From Leifsonia poae (GTDB lineage Bacteria; Actinomycetota; Actinomycetes; Actinomycetales; Microbacteriaceae), in assembly GCF_020009625.1 (NCBI RefSeq), contig NZ_JAIHLP010000002.1:2604001-2668000 (forward strand): DNA of 64,000 bases. The letters are read 5' to 3'. The notes beneath the pieces were generated by a model that ran no database searches, had not been told where the DNA came from, and saw nothing but the letters and a program-made list of their open reading frames with translations. Positions 1 through 7,242 of this stretch are shown here, piece by piece (the stretch's first letter is position 1; every line of letters begins with the position of its first letter). The position numbers and the translations under genes are program-made.

Positions 1-144
1 GATGCGATCCCGGAGATGTGGACGAAGCGCCTCGGCCCGCTGCGTGGCAGCTGCATCGCCGCGATGGCAGGGGTCGACCTCTGGAACCTCGCGGACAGCA
101 TCGCCGACTCTCTCGACGCACGAAAGGCCCTCACCAATGTCTGA
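1..144 (+). CDS. ADP-ribosylglycohydrolase-like protein, C-terminal end only (paralogue A)
   Basis: Frame 1 is open from the window edge and stops with TGA at 142-144. The 47 visible residues match the C-terminal end of the chimeric gene at 1880-2182 (29 of 47 identical by my count, including the stretch AMAGVDLWNLAD against AMTGVDLWELAD). The start lies outside the window. It overlaps the next gene by 8 bases (ATGTCTGA), so the two are translationally coupled. The family assignment is inferred from its coupled neighbour and from the same gene order in the second copy; the catalytic part is not visible. Confidence 0.65.
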   Translation, partial: DAIPEMWTKRLGPLRGSCIAAMAGVDLWNLADSIADSLDARKALTNV

Positions 145-1204
145 CCTTCTTTCCCGCGCAAACGGCGCCTTCCTCGGTCTCGCCGCTGGGGATGCCTCCG
201 GTCTCCCGTCGCGTTACCACCAAATGACCCGCGCATCATTTCGGCGCAGCTTGATGTGGATGCAATCAGCTGAAATGGACGATCAGCACATCAATAAGCT
301 GCCGCTGCCGAACACCCACTCCGCACCTCTTGCCGAGCAGACTTTCTCCGCGACAGACGACGCCGAGCAGGCTGCCCTAGGAAGCGCCATCCTCCTGCGT
401 GCACATCAGAATCGTGCGGTCGCGTCGGATGACGCGCCTGAAGTCTGGGAGCTTTTCGCTGCTTGGCAACAGATCGTTCTCCCACAGGCAGACGAATACT
501 GGGGATCAGTGGCCGACCGGTCGGCGATTCTGAACAGCGAAGAGGGACTCGTTCCTCCGGCGACAGGCACTGACAACCCCCACTTCTTCGATGACTCTGC
601 TGTGGCACGATGCCTGCCTGTCGGTGTTGCATATGCGGGGCAACCTGCAGAAGCCGCTCGGGTCGCGCGACGGCTAGCGTCTATCACCAACGCCGGCGTC
701 GGAATTGACGCGGCCGCTGCTTTTGCAAGCGTCATCGCGTCGACAGTAGGTGGAAGTACCGTCCGCGACGCGATTGTTGGCGCCGAAGCAGAAATTGACG
801 CCGATTCGTGGCTTGGTCGAAAGTACAAGCTCGCGGAAGCCATTTTCGAAGAAGCAGGCTCACTCGTTGCGGCTGTGCCCGCCTGGAACGACGACGTGGC
901 TAACCTCGAGTACAACTTCGGCAATATGGCTGCGGAGACGCTCCCGCTAGCGCTGATCATCGCTCGTGAATCTACTTCGTTTGTCGAAGCAATTGGTGTC
1001 GCGAACCTGATTCCCAAGCAGGCGGATACGATGCCGGCGATGGTGGGTGCCATTACTGGAGCAGCGCACGGGCTGTCGGTCATTCCGGCGACATGGCGCG
1101 ACCGGGTGAGCACGCTTCGCGGCTATTGCGTCCCCTCAACGGCGGGTCAGCAGCTGCAGGAAATCGTCGACGACCTTGTGAAGATGGCGCGAGTCGCGTC
1201 GTGA
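137..1204 (+). CDS. ADP-ribosylglycohydrolase (DraG-like) family protein (paralogue B)
   Basis: 355 residues from ATG 137, chosen because it overlaps the upstream stop by 8 bases and starts directly with the family N-terminus (NGAFLGLAAGDASGLP). The frame is open further upstream but that part is antisense-like. Family features are the small-residue GLAAGDASG segment, an ATDDAEQA metal-site segment at about residue 78, a FFDDSAVA segment near the middle and a C-terminal helix with ETLPLALI. The family removes ADP-ribose or related groups from proteins or small molecules using two Mg ions; the substrate here is unknown. It is probably cytoplasmic. A close but deleted paralogue lies at 2175-2660. 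Confidence 0.85.
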   Translation: MSDLLSRANGAFLGLAAGDASGLPSRYHQMTRASFRRSLMWMQSAEMDDQHINKLPLPNTHSAPLAEQTFSATDDAEQAALGSAILLRAHQNRAVASDDAPEVWELFAAWQQIVLPQADEYWGSVADRSAILNSEEGLVPPATGTDNPHFFDDSAVARCLPVGVAYAGQPAEAARVARRLASITNAGVGIDAAAAFASVIASTVGGSTVRDAIVGAEAEIDADSWLGRKYKLAEAIFEEAGSLVAAVPAWNDDVANLEYNFGNMAAETLPLALIIARESTSFVEAIGVANLIPKQADTMPAMVGAITGAAHGLSVIPATWRDRVSTLRGYCVPSTAGQQLQEIVDDLVKMARVAS

Positions 1205-1832
1205 AATGCTCCTATGTGGCGTGCCCTAGCTGCACGCCAATACCGGGTTGGGATCGATGAAACGGAAGTAGTCGGTTCCAGTGGTGGAGTCATCGCCATC
1301 GCGTCATGGGGACCGTGCATTGCGCGGTCCCCATCAGCGTTCCCGACGTGAAGATCGTCCTGCCGGCCCGTCGCGGCGTAGTGCGCAGTTGCCCGCAGTG
1401 CCGACGTGGCGGGAAATGCTCGCGTTGCACTCGATTGTCGAAAGTGTTTCTTGGCCAAGAAGCTTTGAAGCGCCCCAAGTCGCGTTCCGTCAAGGTCGAG
1501 CAGATTGGTCATCGCCCCGGGGCGACCCGGACCAGGACAGCAAGCTCTTTGGCACAACCCTCCGAGGGTACGAGGCCGCTGGTGTACTGATCGATGAGAT
1601 GACCGCGAGTTCGACCGACGCAAGTGTTTCGCTCAGTTTGGGTGCCCACAATTGCGGCCATGCGAGCGACGCTTCTCGCGTTAGTGACGAACGCCGGGGC
1701 GACCGAGCCGAAGAGAGCGCTCAGGCGATAGTTCGCCTGTGCCGGCGCACGTTCCTGCAGTTCGTTGAGTCGAAATGAATACAGCTTGACAGCTAACGAC
1801 CAGCCGTGCATACTTTTGCGGCTAACCTCCAA
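1205..1832. other. Gene-poor stretch, no supported gene
   Basis: This 628-base gap separates two copies of the ADP-ribosylglycohydrolase pair. Several short open frames exist on both strands, including one with CPQC and CSRC pairs around 1396-1430, but none has a good ribosome site, recognisable domain or consistent codon use. It may be decayed coding sequence left by the duplication; that is inference. Confidence 0.4.
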
Positions 1833-1854
1833 AATCGTTTTATATAAAACGATT
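1833..1854. promoter_or_regulatory. Perfect 22-bp palindrome, probable LacI-family operator
   Basis: Each half reads AATCGTTTTAT toward the centre at 1843/1844, and all 11 base pairs match. It lies 25 bases upstream of the ATG at 1880, whose product begins with a LacI-type helix-turn-helix remnant. The half-site resembles the AATCG/CGATT core of LacI-family operators, including those in the rhamnose cluster of this window. Binding is inferred. Confidence 0.6.
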
Positions 1855-1879
1855 CGGCACCGTATAGGACGAGGAAGTC

Positions 1880-2182
1880 ATGTCTCTGGAAGTCGAATTC
1901 AGGGAGGACGCACAGCGCGCAAGTGTCAGCCCAGCGACCGCGTGTGCTGCGCTCTCCGGAGCCTGTCCTGTTGCGGAAGCCACCAGACAGCGCGTGTTTG
2001 AGTTCGTCGAAGCGCTGGCCGGCGCACTAAACGGAGCCGACAGCATCCCTGACGCACGGAAAGACCGTCTTGGACCGCTCAGCGGAAGCTCAATCCCGGC
2101 GATGACCGGAGTCGACCTCTGGGAGCTCGCAGATCAGATCGCCCACTCAGTCGACGAGCGAAAGGTGCTGAGCAGTGTCTGA
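1880..2182 (+). pseudogene. Chimera: LacI-type HTH remnant fused to ADP-ribosylglycohydrolase C-terminus
   Basis: 100-residue open frame. Residues 8-45 resemble a LacI-family DNA-binding headpiece: VSPATACAALSG, then PVAEATRQRV, matches the second and third helices of that fold, although the first helix is poor. From about residue 53 (DSIPDARKDRLGPL) to the end it matches the C-terminal tail of the partial gene at 1-144. An in-frame deletion in an ancestral regulator - paralogue A - paralogue B operon would produce this. It overlaps the next gene by 8 bases (GTGTCTGA), exactly as in the upstream copy. A residual DNA-binding function cannot be excluded, but the ligand domain is gone. Confidence 0.65.
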
Positions 2183-2660
2183 ACTTCTTACCCGCGCACA
2201 CGGGGCGCTCCTTGGACTAGCGGCAGGAGACGCGTCCGGCTTCCCCTCGAGGTACCACCGGCTGACGCGAACATCCGCCTCCTTCCGCCGCGGGCTCCTG
2301 TGGAGCCAGGCAGCGGAAATGGACGAAAACCAGATCAACACGTTCCCGCTCCCATTCACCCTGTCCGCGCCGCTCGATGGTGAGACCTTCTCCGCCACCG
2401 ACGACGCCGAGCAGGCAACGCTGGGTGCGGCTGTGCCTATCCGAGCGTTCGGCATCGCGAACCTGGTCCCGAAGCAGGCCGACACCATGCCTTCGATGGT
2501 GGGTGCGCTCGTCGGTGGTGCCCACGGCACCTCTGCGATTCCCGAAACATGGCGGATCAAGGTCGAGAGGCTGCGCGGGTACGGCGTTCCATCCACGGAC
2601 GGCGTGCGTCTCCGTGACCTCGCCGAACAGCTCGTAACTGCAGTCCACGTGGCTTCCTAG
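2175..2660 (+). pseudogene. Internally deleted ADP-ribosylglycohydrolase (second copy of paralogue B)
   Basis: 161 residues from GTG 2175. Residues 1-92 align with the N-terminus of the gene at 137-1204 (GALLGLAAGDASGFP, SATDDAEQATLG) and residues 93-161 align with its C-terminus (IANLVPKQADTMP, RGYGVPSTDG). About 190 central residues are missing in frame, including the DDSAVA metal-site segment, so activity is unlikely. Reading frame and ribosome coupling are intact, suggesting a fairly recent deletion. A strong terminator follows directly after the stop codon. Confidence 0.75.
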
Positions 2661-2661
2661 A

Positions 2662-2704
2662 TTTCGGCCCCGGGGAGTGCTGCTTTCACTCCCCGGGGCC
2701 GAAA
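2662..2704 (+). terminator. Strong hairpin terminator after the ADP-ribosylglycohydrolase remnants
   Basis: A perfect 18-bp stem (arms 2662-2679 and 2687-2704, starting TTTCGGCCCC) encloses a 7-base loop and begins two bases after the stop at 2660. It ends only 44 bases before the ATG at 2749, so either the next gene's promoter is squeezed into that gap or lies within or before the hairpin, making this a possible attenuator. Confidence 0.8.
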
Positions 2705-2748
2705 GACCAAATGAAACTGTCCGATTCGAACAAAGAAGTGAGAATGAC

Positions 2749-4245
2749 ATGCGACGTTTGAAGTTACGCACAGCAATAGCCGCTGGGGTCACTGCGGCGC
2801 TCATCGCAACAGGAGCTGTTGCAGCGATTGCCCCGGCGTCTGCCGAATCCCATTCCATCGTTCAAGCCAACAAGCCGAAGCGGGGCAGCACCGACTTCCA
2901 GAACCTTAACGGGTTCATGTGGTTCTACAACAGCTACTTCGGCAATAAATACAAGGACATTACGAAGGATCTCGACCATCTGAAAGCGAGCGGGATCCGC
3001 GTCCTGGGGTTCTTCAGCCCGTACAACGGAGATAAGACCCTCTGTGCCGGCTGCGACCCGGTCGACTTCTATTCGGTGTCGCCACAGAACGGAACCATTC
3101 AGGATTGGAAGACCCTCGTCGCCCAAGCCCATCGGAAGGGGATGAAGGTTGTCACCTACTTCGTGAATATCTACATGGACGCGAACTCTCCCTACTTCAA
3201 GAAGGCCGAACAGGAGTACGCCGCAGGCGACCGGACTTCACGCGAGGTCAGCTCGTTCACGTGGACGACCAACCCCAACGACCCGCTTCCGTCGCTGCAG
3301 ATGGCACCCCCGACGTGGACAAACTGGGAATGGAGCCCGACCGCGGGCGCGTACTACTGGAAGCTGTGGTTCGGACCCGGATTCAACTGGGACCAGCCCA
3401 CCAGTGTCGCGGAGGTAAAGCGAATCGAGAAGTTCTGGCTGGACACCGGGGTCGACGGCTTCATGTGGGATGTCGGCCGGCTTGACCCGCGGTTCCAGGA
3501 AGCCGCGGTCACCCTTCCGAAGACGTACACCAAGACCGACAAGTGGGTGACGTTCGAGGGATCTGGTGCCCCGAATGCGCAGGCTCTGCACGACTTCGGG
3601 CTGACCTCGTGGTTCAACTACAAAGATCAGGGCGATTGGACGAACGACTACACCCGTCTCGTCAGCGGTCAGATCGACGTCAACGGGCTCGAAGCGGAGT
3701 TGAAGAACTCCGACTACGCCCGTTCCGTCGGAGCAACCACTCACGCATGGACGATCGCGGCCGATGAGGACGAGAACCTCGCCAATCACGACTATCCGTC
3801 CTATCCAAACGACGAGGTCCAGCGCGTTCAGGAGGCGGCGCTGCTGGCCGGCTCCGGAATCCTTTACGGCTCGCCGATGTACGACCAGTACATCCGGTGG
3901 TCGCCCACCCTGCGTGCGAATTGGGATCGGGTTCTGAGCACCGTCAACAACAACAAGGCGTTGTTGCCCGCCGCTAGCCGTAACCGAGTTCCTGCCGGTC
4001 CGGACGGCACAGCGTTCGCTGAGCGACGCACAAGCGAGAACGGTAAGCAGACGGCGCTGCTGATTTACAACTTCAGTGCTGGGCCGAAGACCGTAACTGT
4101 TGACCTCAGCGGGACAGGAATCGACCTGAAACAACAGCCGAAGGACCTTTATCACGGTGGTAAGGGCGCGAAGATCAGCGGCTCCGCGTATTCGGTCGAG
4201 CTGCCCGGTTATGGATTCACCATGCTGGAGGTGAAGACGAAGTAG
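2749..4245 (+). CDS. Secreted GH13-like (alpha-amylase family) glycosidase
   Basis: 498 residues from ATG 2749, chosen over an upstream in-frame start because it follows a GAAGTGAG ribosome site and begins a clear Sec signal peptide (basic start, long Ala/Val core, APASA cleavage site near residue 32). The mature part looks like a TIM-barrel GH13 enzyme: GVDGFMWD gives a probable nucleophile Asp241, TFEGSG a probable acid/base Glu270, and a later ADEDEN segment could supply the third acid. The C-terminus from about residue 420 looks like a small beta-sandwich (LLIYNFSAGPKTVTVDL). It would act outside the cell on alpha-glucans or related glycans; the exact substrate is unknown. It stands alone between two terminators. 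Confidence 0.75.
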   Translation: MRRLKLRTAIAAGVTAALIATGAVAAIAPASAESHSIVQANKPKRGSTDFQNLNGFMWFYNSYFGNKYKDITKDLDHLKASGIRVLGFFSPYNGDKTLCAGCDPVDFYSVSPQNGTIQDWKTLVAQAHRKGMKVVTYFVNIYMDANSPYFKKAEQEYAAGDRTSREVSSFTWTTNPNDPLPSLQMAPPTWTNWEWSPTAGAYYWKLWFGPGFNWDQPTSVAEVKRIEKFWLDTGVDGFMWDVGRLDPRFQEAAVTLPKTYTKTDKWVTFEGSGAPNAQALHDFGLTSWFNYKDQGDWTNDYTRLVSGQIDVNGLEAELKNSDYARSVGATTHAWTIAADEDENLANHDYPSYPNDEVQRVQEAALLAGSGILYGSPMYDQYIRWSPTLRANWDRVLSTVNNNKALLPAASRNRVPAGPDGTAFAERRTSENGKQTALLIYNFSAGPKTVTVDLSGTGIDLKQQPKDLYHGGKGAKISGSAYSVELPGYGFTMLEVKTK

Positions 4246-4252
4246 CACCACG

Positions 4253-4293
4253 GGGCAACGCGGTCCGGTGAGAGTTGCCGCATCGCGTTGCCC
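4253..4293 (+). terminator. Hairpin terminator after the GH13-like gene
   Basis: Inverted arms GGGCAACGCG (4253-4262) and CGCGTTGCCC (4284-4293) lie 7 bases after the stop codon. There is no U tract, as is common in actinobacteria. Confidence 0.7.
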
Positions 4294-5083
4294 TACTGAC
4301 AGCGCCCCATACCGGCAACATTTTGGCTCGGCAGGCCAGGTTCAGAGCACCGATCTGGGTGCCGCGTGGACCGTCGCATCGTCACCGCTGACCGCGGGGA
4401 AACTCGCGCCACGAAACTCCGGTCACCAACAGTTGTAGAGTCCGAACGGCTCGACTGAGTTCGCCAGCGCTACAGGCTCAACAGCACAGACGGGTACGCG
4501 CCGACCCGCCAGCGCCCGAACGCATGCGGCGTGCAGGAGTCAGACTGCGGGGCCGTCTTTCCCAAGCGCATCCGTGGCCGCATCAGTGAAGACGTCCGTT
4601 TCGCAGGATTCGGTTCTGCTCTACAAGGTCCAGTTGGTCAAGGAGCTCTCCGATGTCCGGAAGTGCCATGCCAAACGGACGCCCCAGATCTACCACGTAC
4701 GCATTCGTGTCAGGCATGGGTGAAGTGCTGAAGACGCCAGCGGACACGATGCGCTTAAGCGCATTGTTGACTGATTCGGCGTCGGTGACGCTGGTGGATG
4801 TCCCGACGCCGTGAAGCACCGTTCCGTCGCCGTCCAAGACTCGCTGGAGGGTGAAAACGTTGAATCGAACCGAAATGGAATGCGGGCGCCCCGACGCGCG
4901 GAAAGACATCCTGCGGAAATCACACGTAGGATTCCCGACCGACCGATAACCTCTTCCGTCCGACATTTACAGGGCGACCTCACAGCGCGGTGACGCACAA
5001 ACGGAGCGGCGGCGCGGGGCGACGGGTTGGAGGCTCTCCACAACAGAAGTGAGGGGGCGTTGGCAGATGGCTAGCATGACCGG
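4294..5083. other. Long intergenic stretch with one weak open frame
   Basis: About 790 bases with no recognised gene. GC content is visibly lower than in the following region, like the rest of 1-5000. The only coding-like frame is the minus-strand one at 4583-4966, listed separately. No tRNA, repeat or clear regulatory structure was seen. Confidence 0.4.
4583..4966 (-). CDS. Hypothetical protein, weak candidate
   Basis: 127 residues from ATG 4966. The last 80 residues have a natural composition (an amphipathic stretch DAESVNNALKRIVS, then GELLDQLDLVEQN) with mostly G/C third positions, whereas the first 40 do not look protein-like. A GAGGT sequence lies about 13 bases upstream of the start. 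No domain or motif is recognised and there is no signal peptide or membrane segment. It may be a real small accessory gene or chance. Confidence 0.3.
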   Translation of the reverse strand: MSDGRGYRSVGNPTCDFRRMSFRASGRPHSISVRFNVFTLQRVLDGDGTVLHGVGTSTSVTDAESVNNALKRIVSAGVFSTSPMPDTNAYVVDLGRPFGMALPDIGELLDQLDLVEQNRILRNGRLH

Positions 5084-5635
5084 GTGCACATGATCTTTCG
5101 GACGATGCTTCACGCCCTGCTCTCCCGGTTCGGACCGCGCCTCGGGCATTTCGATGTGGCGTTCACCAAGTTCCGGGTGCTGCCCACAGACCTCGACATC
5201 CTGAAGCACATGAACAACGGAGTGTACCTCTCGATCGCCGACATCGGACGGTTCGACCTCCTCACTCGCAGTGGCGTGTGGGCGATCTTCAAGAAGCGCG
5301 GCTGGTATCCGGTAGTGGCCTCGGAGACGATCACATTTCGCAAGTCACTGGAACTGTGGCAGCCCTTCATCGTCGAATCGCGCATCCTCGGGTTCGACGA
5401 GAAAGCCGTGTATGTGGAGCAGCGGTTCACCGTGGACGGCGAGATCTACACGCAGGCGTTCATCCGCGGCCGCTTCCTGAAACGTGCCGGCGGAATTGTG
5501 ACCATCGAGGAACTGCTCGACGCGGTCGGCCCCGCGCCGACGGAGGTCACTGTGCCCGAGTGGCTGACCCAATGGGGCGCGGATGCGGCCCTGCCCCCGA
5601 CGAAGGCCGACGCGCCCAGCGTGTGGAGCGACTGA
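5084..5635 (+). CDS. Thioesterase family protein (hotdog fold, 4HBT-like)
   Basis: 183 residues from GTG 5084 (ATG 5090 is an equally possible start). The pattern of a short helical N-terminus, then VAFTKFRVLPTDLDILKHMNNGVYLSIADIGRFDLL, is typical of the acyl-CoA thioesterase-like hotdog family, in which the D-x-x-x-H-x-N-N segment lies near the active site. The following SETITFRKSLELWQPF and VYVEQRF strands fit the central sheet. It probably hydrolyses acyl thioesters in the cytoplasm; the substrate is unknown. It faces the FAD oxidoreductase gene tail to tail, separated by a tandem repeat. Confidence 0.8.
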   Translation: MHMIFRTMLHALLSRFGPRLGHFDVAFTKFRVLPTDLDILKHMNNGVYLSIADIGRFDLLTRSGVWAIFKKRGWYPVVASETITFRKSLELWQPFIVESRILGFDEKAVYVEQRFTVDGEIYTQAFIRGRFLKRAGGIVTIEELLDAVGPAPTEVTVPEWLTQWGADAALPPTKADAPSVWSD

Positions 5636-5726
5636 CCCCATACGGCATCACGTCAGACGAATCCCACGCTCGGCCGAGAGAGTCCGTCATGACGGACGTC
5701 ACGAGTGCGCGTCGCGGAAAGCCTGC

Positions 5727-5796
5727 TGAGTCGAGGCTCTTGAGTTGAGCCTCCTGAGTTGAGCCTGCTGAGTTGAGCCTGCTGAGTCAAGACTGC
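5727..5796. repeat. Five copies of a 14-bp tandem repeat at a stop codon
   Basis: Units start at 5727, 5741, 5755, 5769 and 5783, with consensus TGAGTTGAGCCTGC; units three and four are identical. The last unit covers the stop codon (5787-5789) and final codons of the minus-strand gene, so the array looks like repeated copying of that gene's 3' end. There are no spacers, so it is not a CRISPR array. Confidence 0.9.
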
Positions 5797-7163
5797 GGAC
5801 CGAATGCAAAAACGCCTTCCGGGTCTCGTTCGGCCCGGATGACGGCGAGCCGGTCGAGAATCGCCGGAGGCCAGGTCTTCTCGAAGGCGGCGCGATCGAC
5901 GAGCCCGGCAGACCAGTTGACGTTGGTGATCTCGGCGAGCCGGTCGGCGAACGCCTCGCGGATCGCCGCCTCCCGCACCGGGGCGAGCTCGTCGAACACG
6001 GCGGGGTCGCCCGAGATCAGCGAGACGGTGAACGCGCCGTCACGGCCGCCGACGGCGGTTCCGTCGGCGGTGTCGCGGGAGGTGACTCCGCCGAGCTGGC
6101 GGATTTCCGCCGCCACGAACGGCGAGTCGGTGCCCGGCCCGACGAGCGCGAGGAAAGCGGCGGCCGCATCCCGATCGAACGAGTCGAGCATCAGCCCGCG
6201 GACCCAGTCGGGACCGCCCACTTCGGGGTCGTTGTGGATGGTGCCCACCGCGGTGGTGGGGATCTCGGCGACGAAATCGAGATACACCGGTGCCGCTTCG
6301 CGCAGGGGCGCCAGGAGTCGAGCCCCCTCGGTGGCATCGCCGGGGAAGGCGAAACGCACGCTGAGCAGCGAGCGGCCGCGCAGGGGCGGCGGCGGACCGT
6401 CGACGTCGGGGATCTGGAGGAAGACGGCCGAGGTGGTGGCCTGCTCGGGCAGCTGGGCCGCCCAGTCCGCCCAGCTGTGGAAAGCCGTCTCGACCGCATC
6501 GCCCTCGAAGAAGAGGCTGCCCGCGTAGAGCGTGGCGAGCGGGATGAGCTCGATGGTCATCTCGGTGACGACACCGAAGCCGCCCTTGCCGCCACGCAGC
6601 GCCCAGAAGAGGTCGTCGTTGGTGGTGGCATCGGCCGTGACGACCTCGCCGTCGGCGGTGACGACACGGAACCCGCGCACCCAGTCGGCGGTGAACCCGT
6701 GGCTGCGGGCGAGCGGGCCGAGACCGCCGCCGAGCGTGTAGCCGACGGCTCCGACGCTGATGGACGATCCCGTGACCGCGGCGAGCCCGTGTTCGGCGGT
6801 CGCGGCGATCACCGGGGCCCACCGGGCGCCGGCCCCGATGATGGCCAGGCGGGCCTCCGGGTCGACCGTGACGGAGTCGAGGGCGCGCGTGGAGATGAGC
6901 ACGCCGTCGGTGACCGCGATGCCGGCCGCGCCGTGCCCGGTGGCGTGGACGCGCACGCGGAGGTCGTTCTCGCGCGCGAAGCGCACGGCCGCCGCGATGT
7001 CGCCCTCCGACCGGGCGGCGACGACCAGGTCGGGGTCGTGGAGGATCGTCGGATTGAAGCATTCGACCTCGGCGGCGAGGCCCTCCTCACCGCGGAGGTG
7101 GACGGTGCCGGTGACGGTTTCGCGCAGCTGCGCGACAGTATCGGTTGCCAGTGCTGTTCCCAT
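5787..7163 (-). CDS. FAD-binding oxidoreductase (VAO family, FAD_binding_4 plus BBE)
   Basis: 458 residues from ATG 7163; a longer frame to 7307 would run into the divergent gene at 7243. The N-terminal FAD domain shows VHATGHGAAG, with the His that usually binds FAD covalently, then GSSISVGAVGYTLGGGLGPLARSHG and FWALRGGKGGFGVVTEM. The C-terminus (NVNWSAG, then PEGVFAFGPQS) matches a BBE domain. The Cys found at GxC in bicovalent members is absent here, so single covalent attachment is expected. These enzymes oxidise alcohols, sugars or alkaloid-like substrates with O2. There is no signal peptide. The substrate is unknown. Confidence 0.85.
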   Translation of the reverse strand: MGTALATDTVAQLRETVTGTVHLRGEEGLAAEVECFNPTILHDPDLVVAARSEGDIAAAVRFARENDLRVRVHATGHGAAGIAVTDGVLISTRALDSVTVDPEARLAIIGAGARWAPVIAATAEHGLAAVTGSSISVGAVGYTLGGGLGPLARSHGFTADWVRGFRVVTADGEVVTADATTNDDLFWALRGGKGGFGVVTEMTIELIPLATLYAGSLFFEGDAVETAFHSWADWAAQLPEQATTSAVFLQIPDVDGPPPPLRGRSLLSVRFAFPGDATEGARLLAPLREAAPVYLDFVAEIPTTAVGTIHNDPEVGGPDWVRGLMLDSFDRDAAAAFLALVGPGTDSPFVAAEIRQLGGVTSRDTADGTAVGGRDGAFTVSLISGDPAVFDELAPVREAAIREAFADRLAEITNVNWSAGLVDRAAFEKTWPPAILDRLAVIRAERDPEGVFAFGPQS

Positions 7164-7242
7164 GGGCCGAGCGTAGAGGAAGCCGGTGACATCGGGAGGG
7201 CGCTGTTCGTGAATCCTTCGGGGGCTGACGTAGCATTCCAGC

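Noticed and set aside
1396..1430. CPQC...CSRC zinc-ribbon-like pattern in a plus-strand frame at 1306-1590
   Set aside because: The rest of the frame has no protein-like composition, no ribosome site and no matching domain; two CxxC pairs can arise by chance.
137..2660. Toxin-antitoxin or phage-defence module based on ADP-ribosylation
   Set aside because: There is no ADP-ribosyltransferase (DarT-like or other) beside the hydrolases in the window, and the LacI context points to metabolism.
5727..5796. CRISPR array
   Set aside because: The units are adjacent with no spacers, only 14 bp long, and there are no cas genes.
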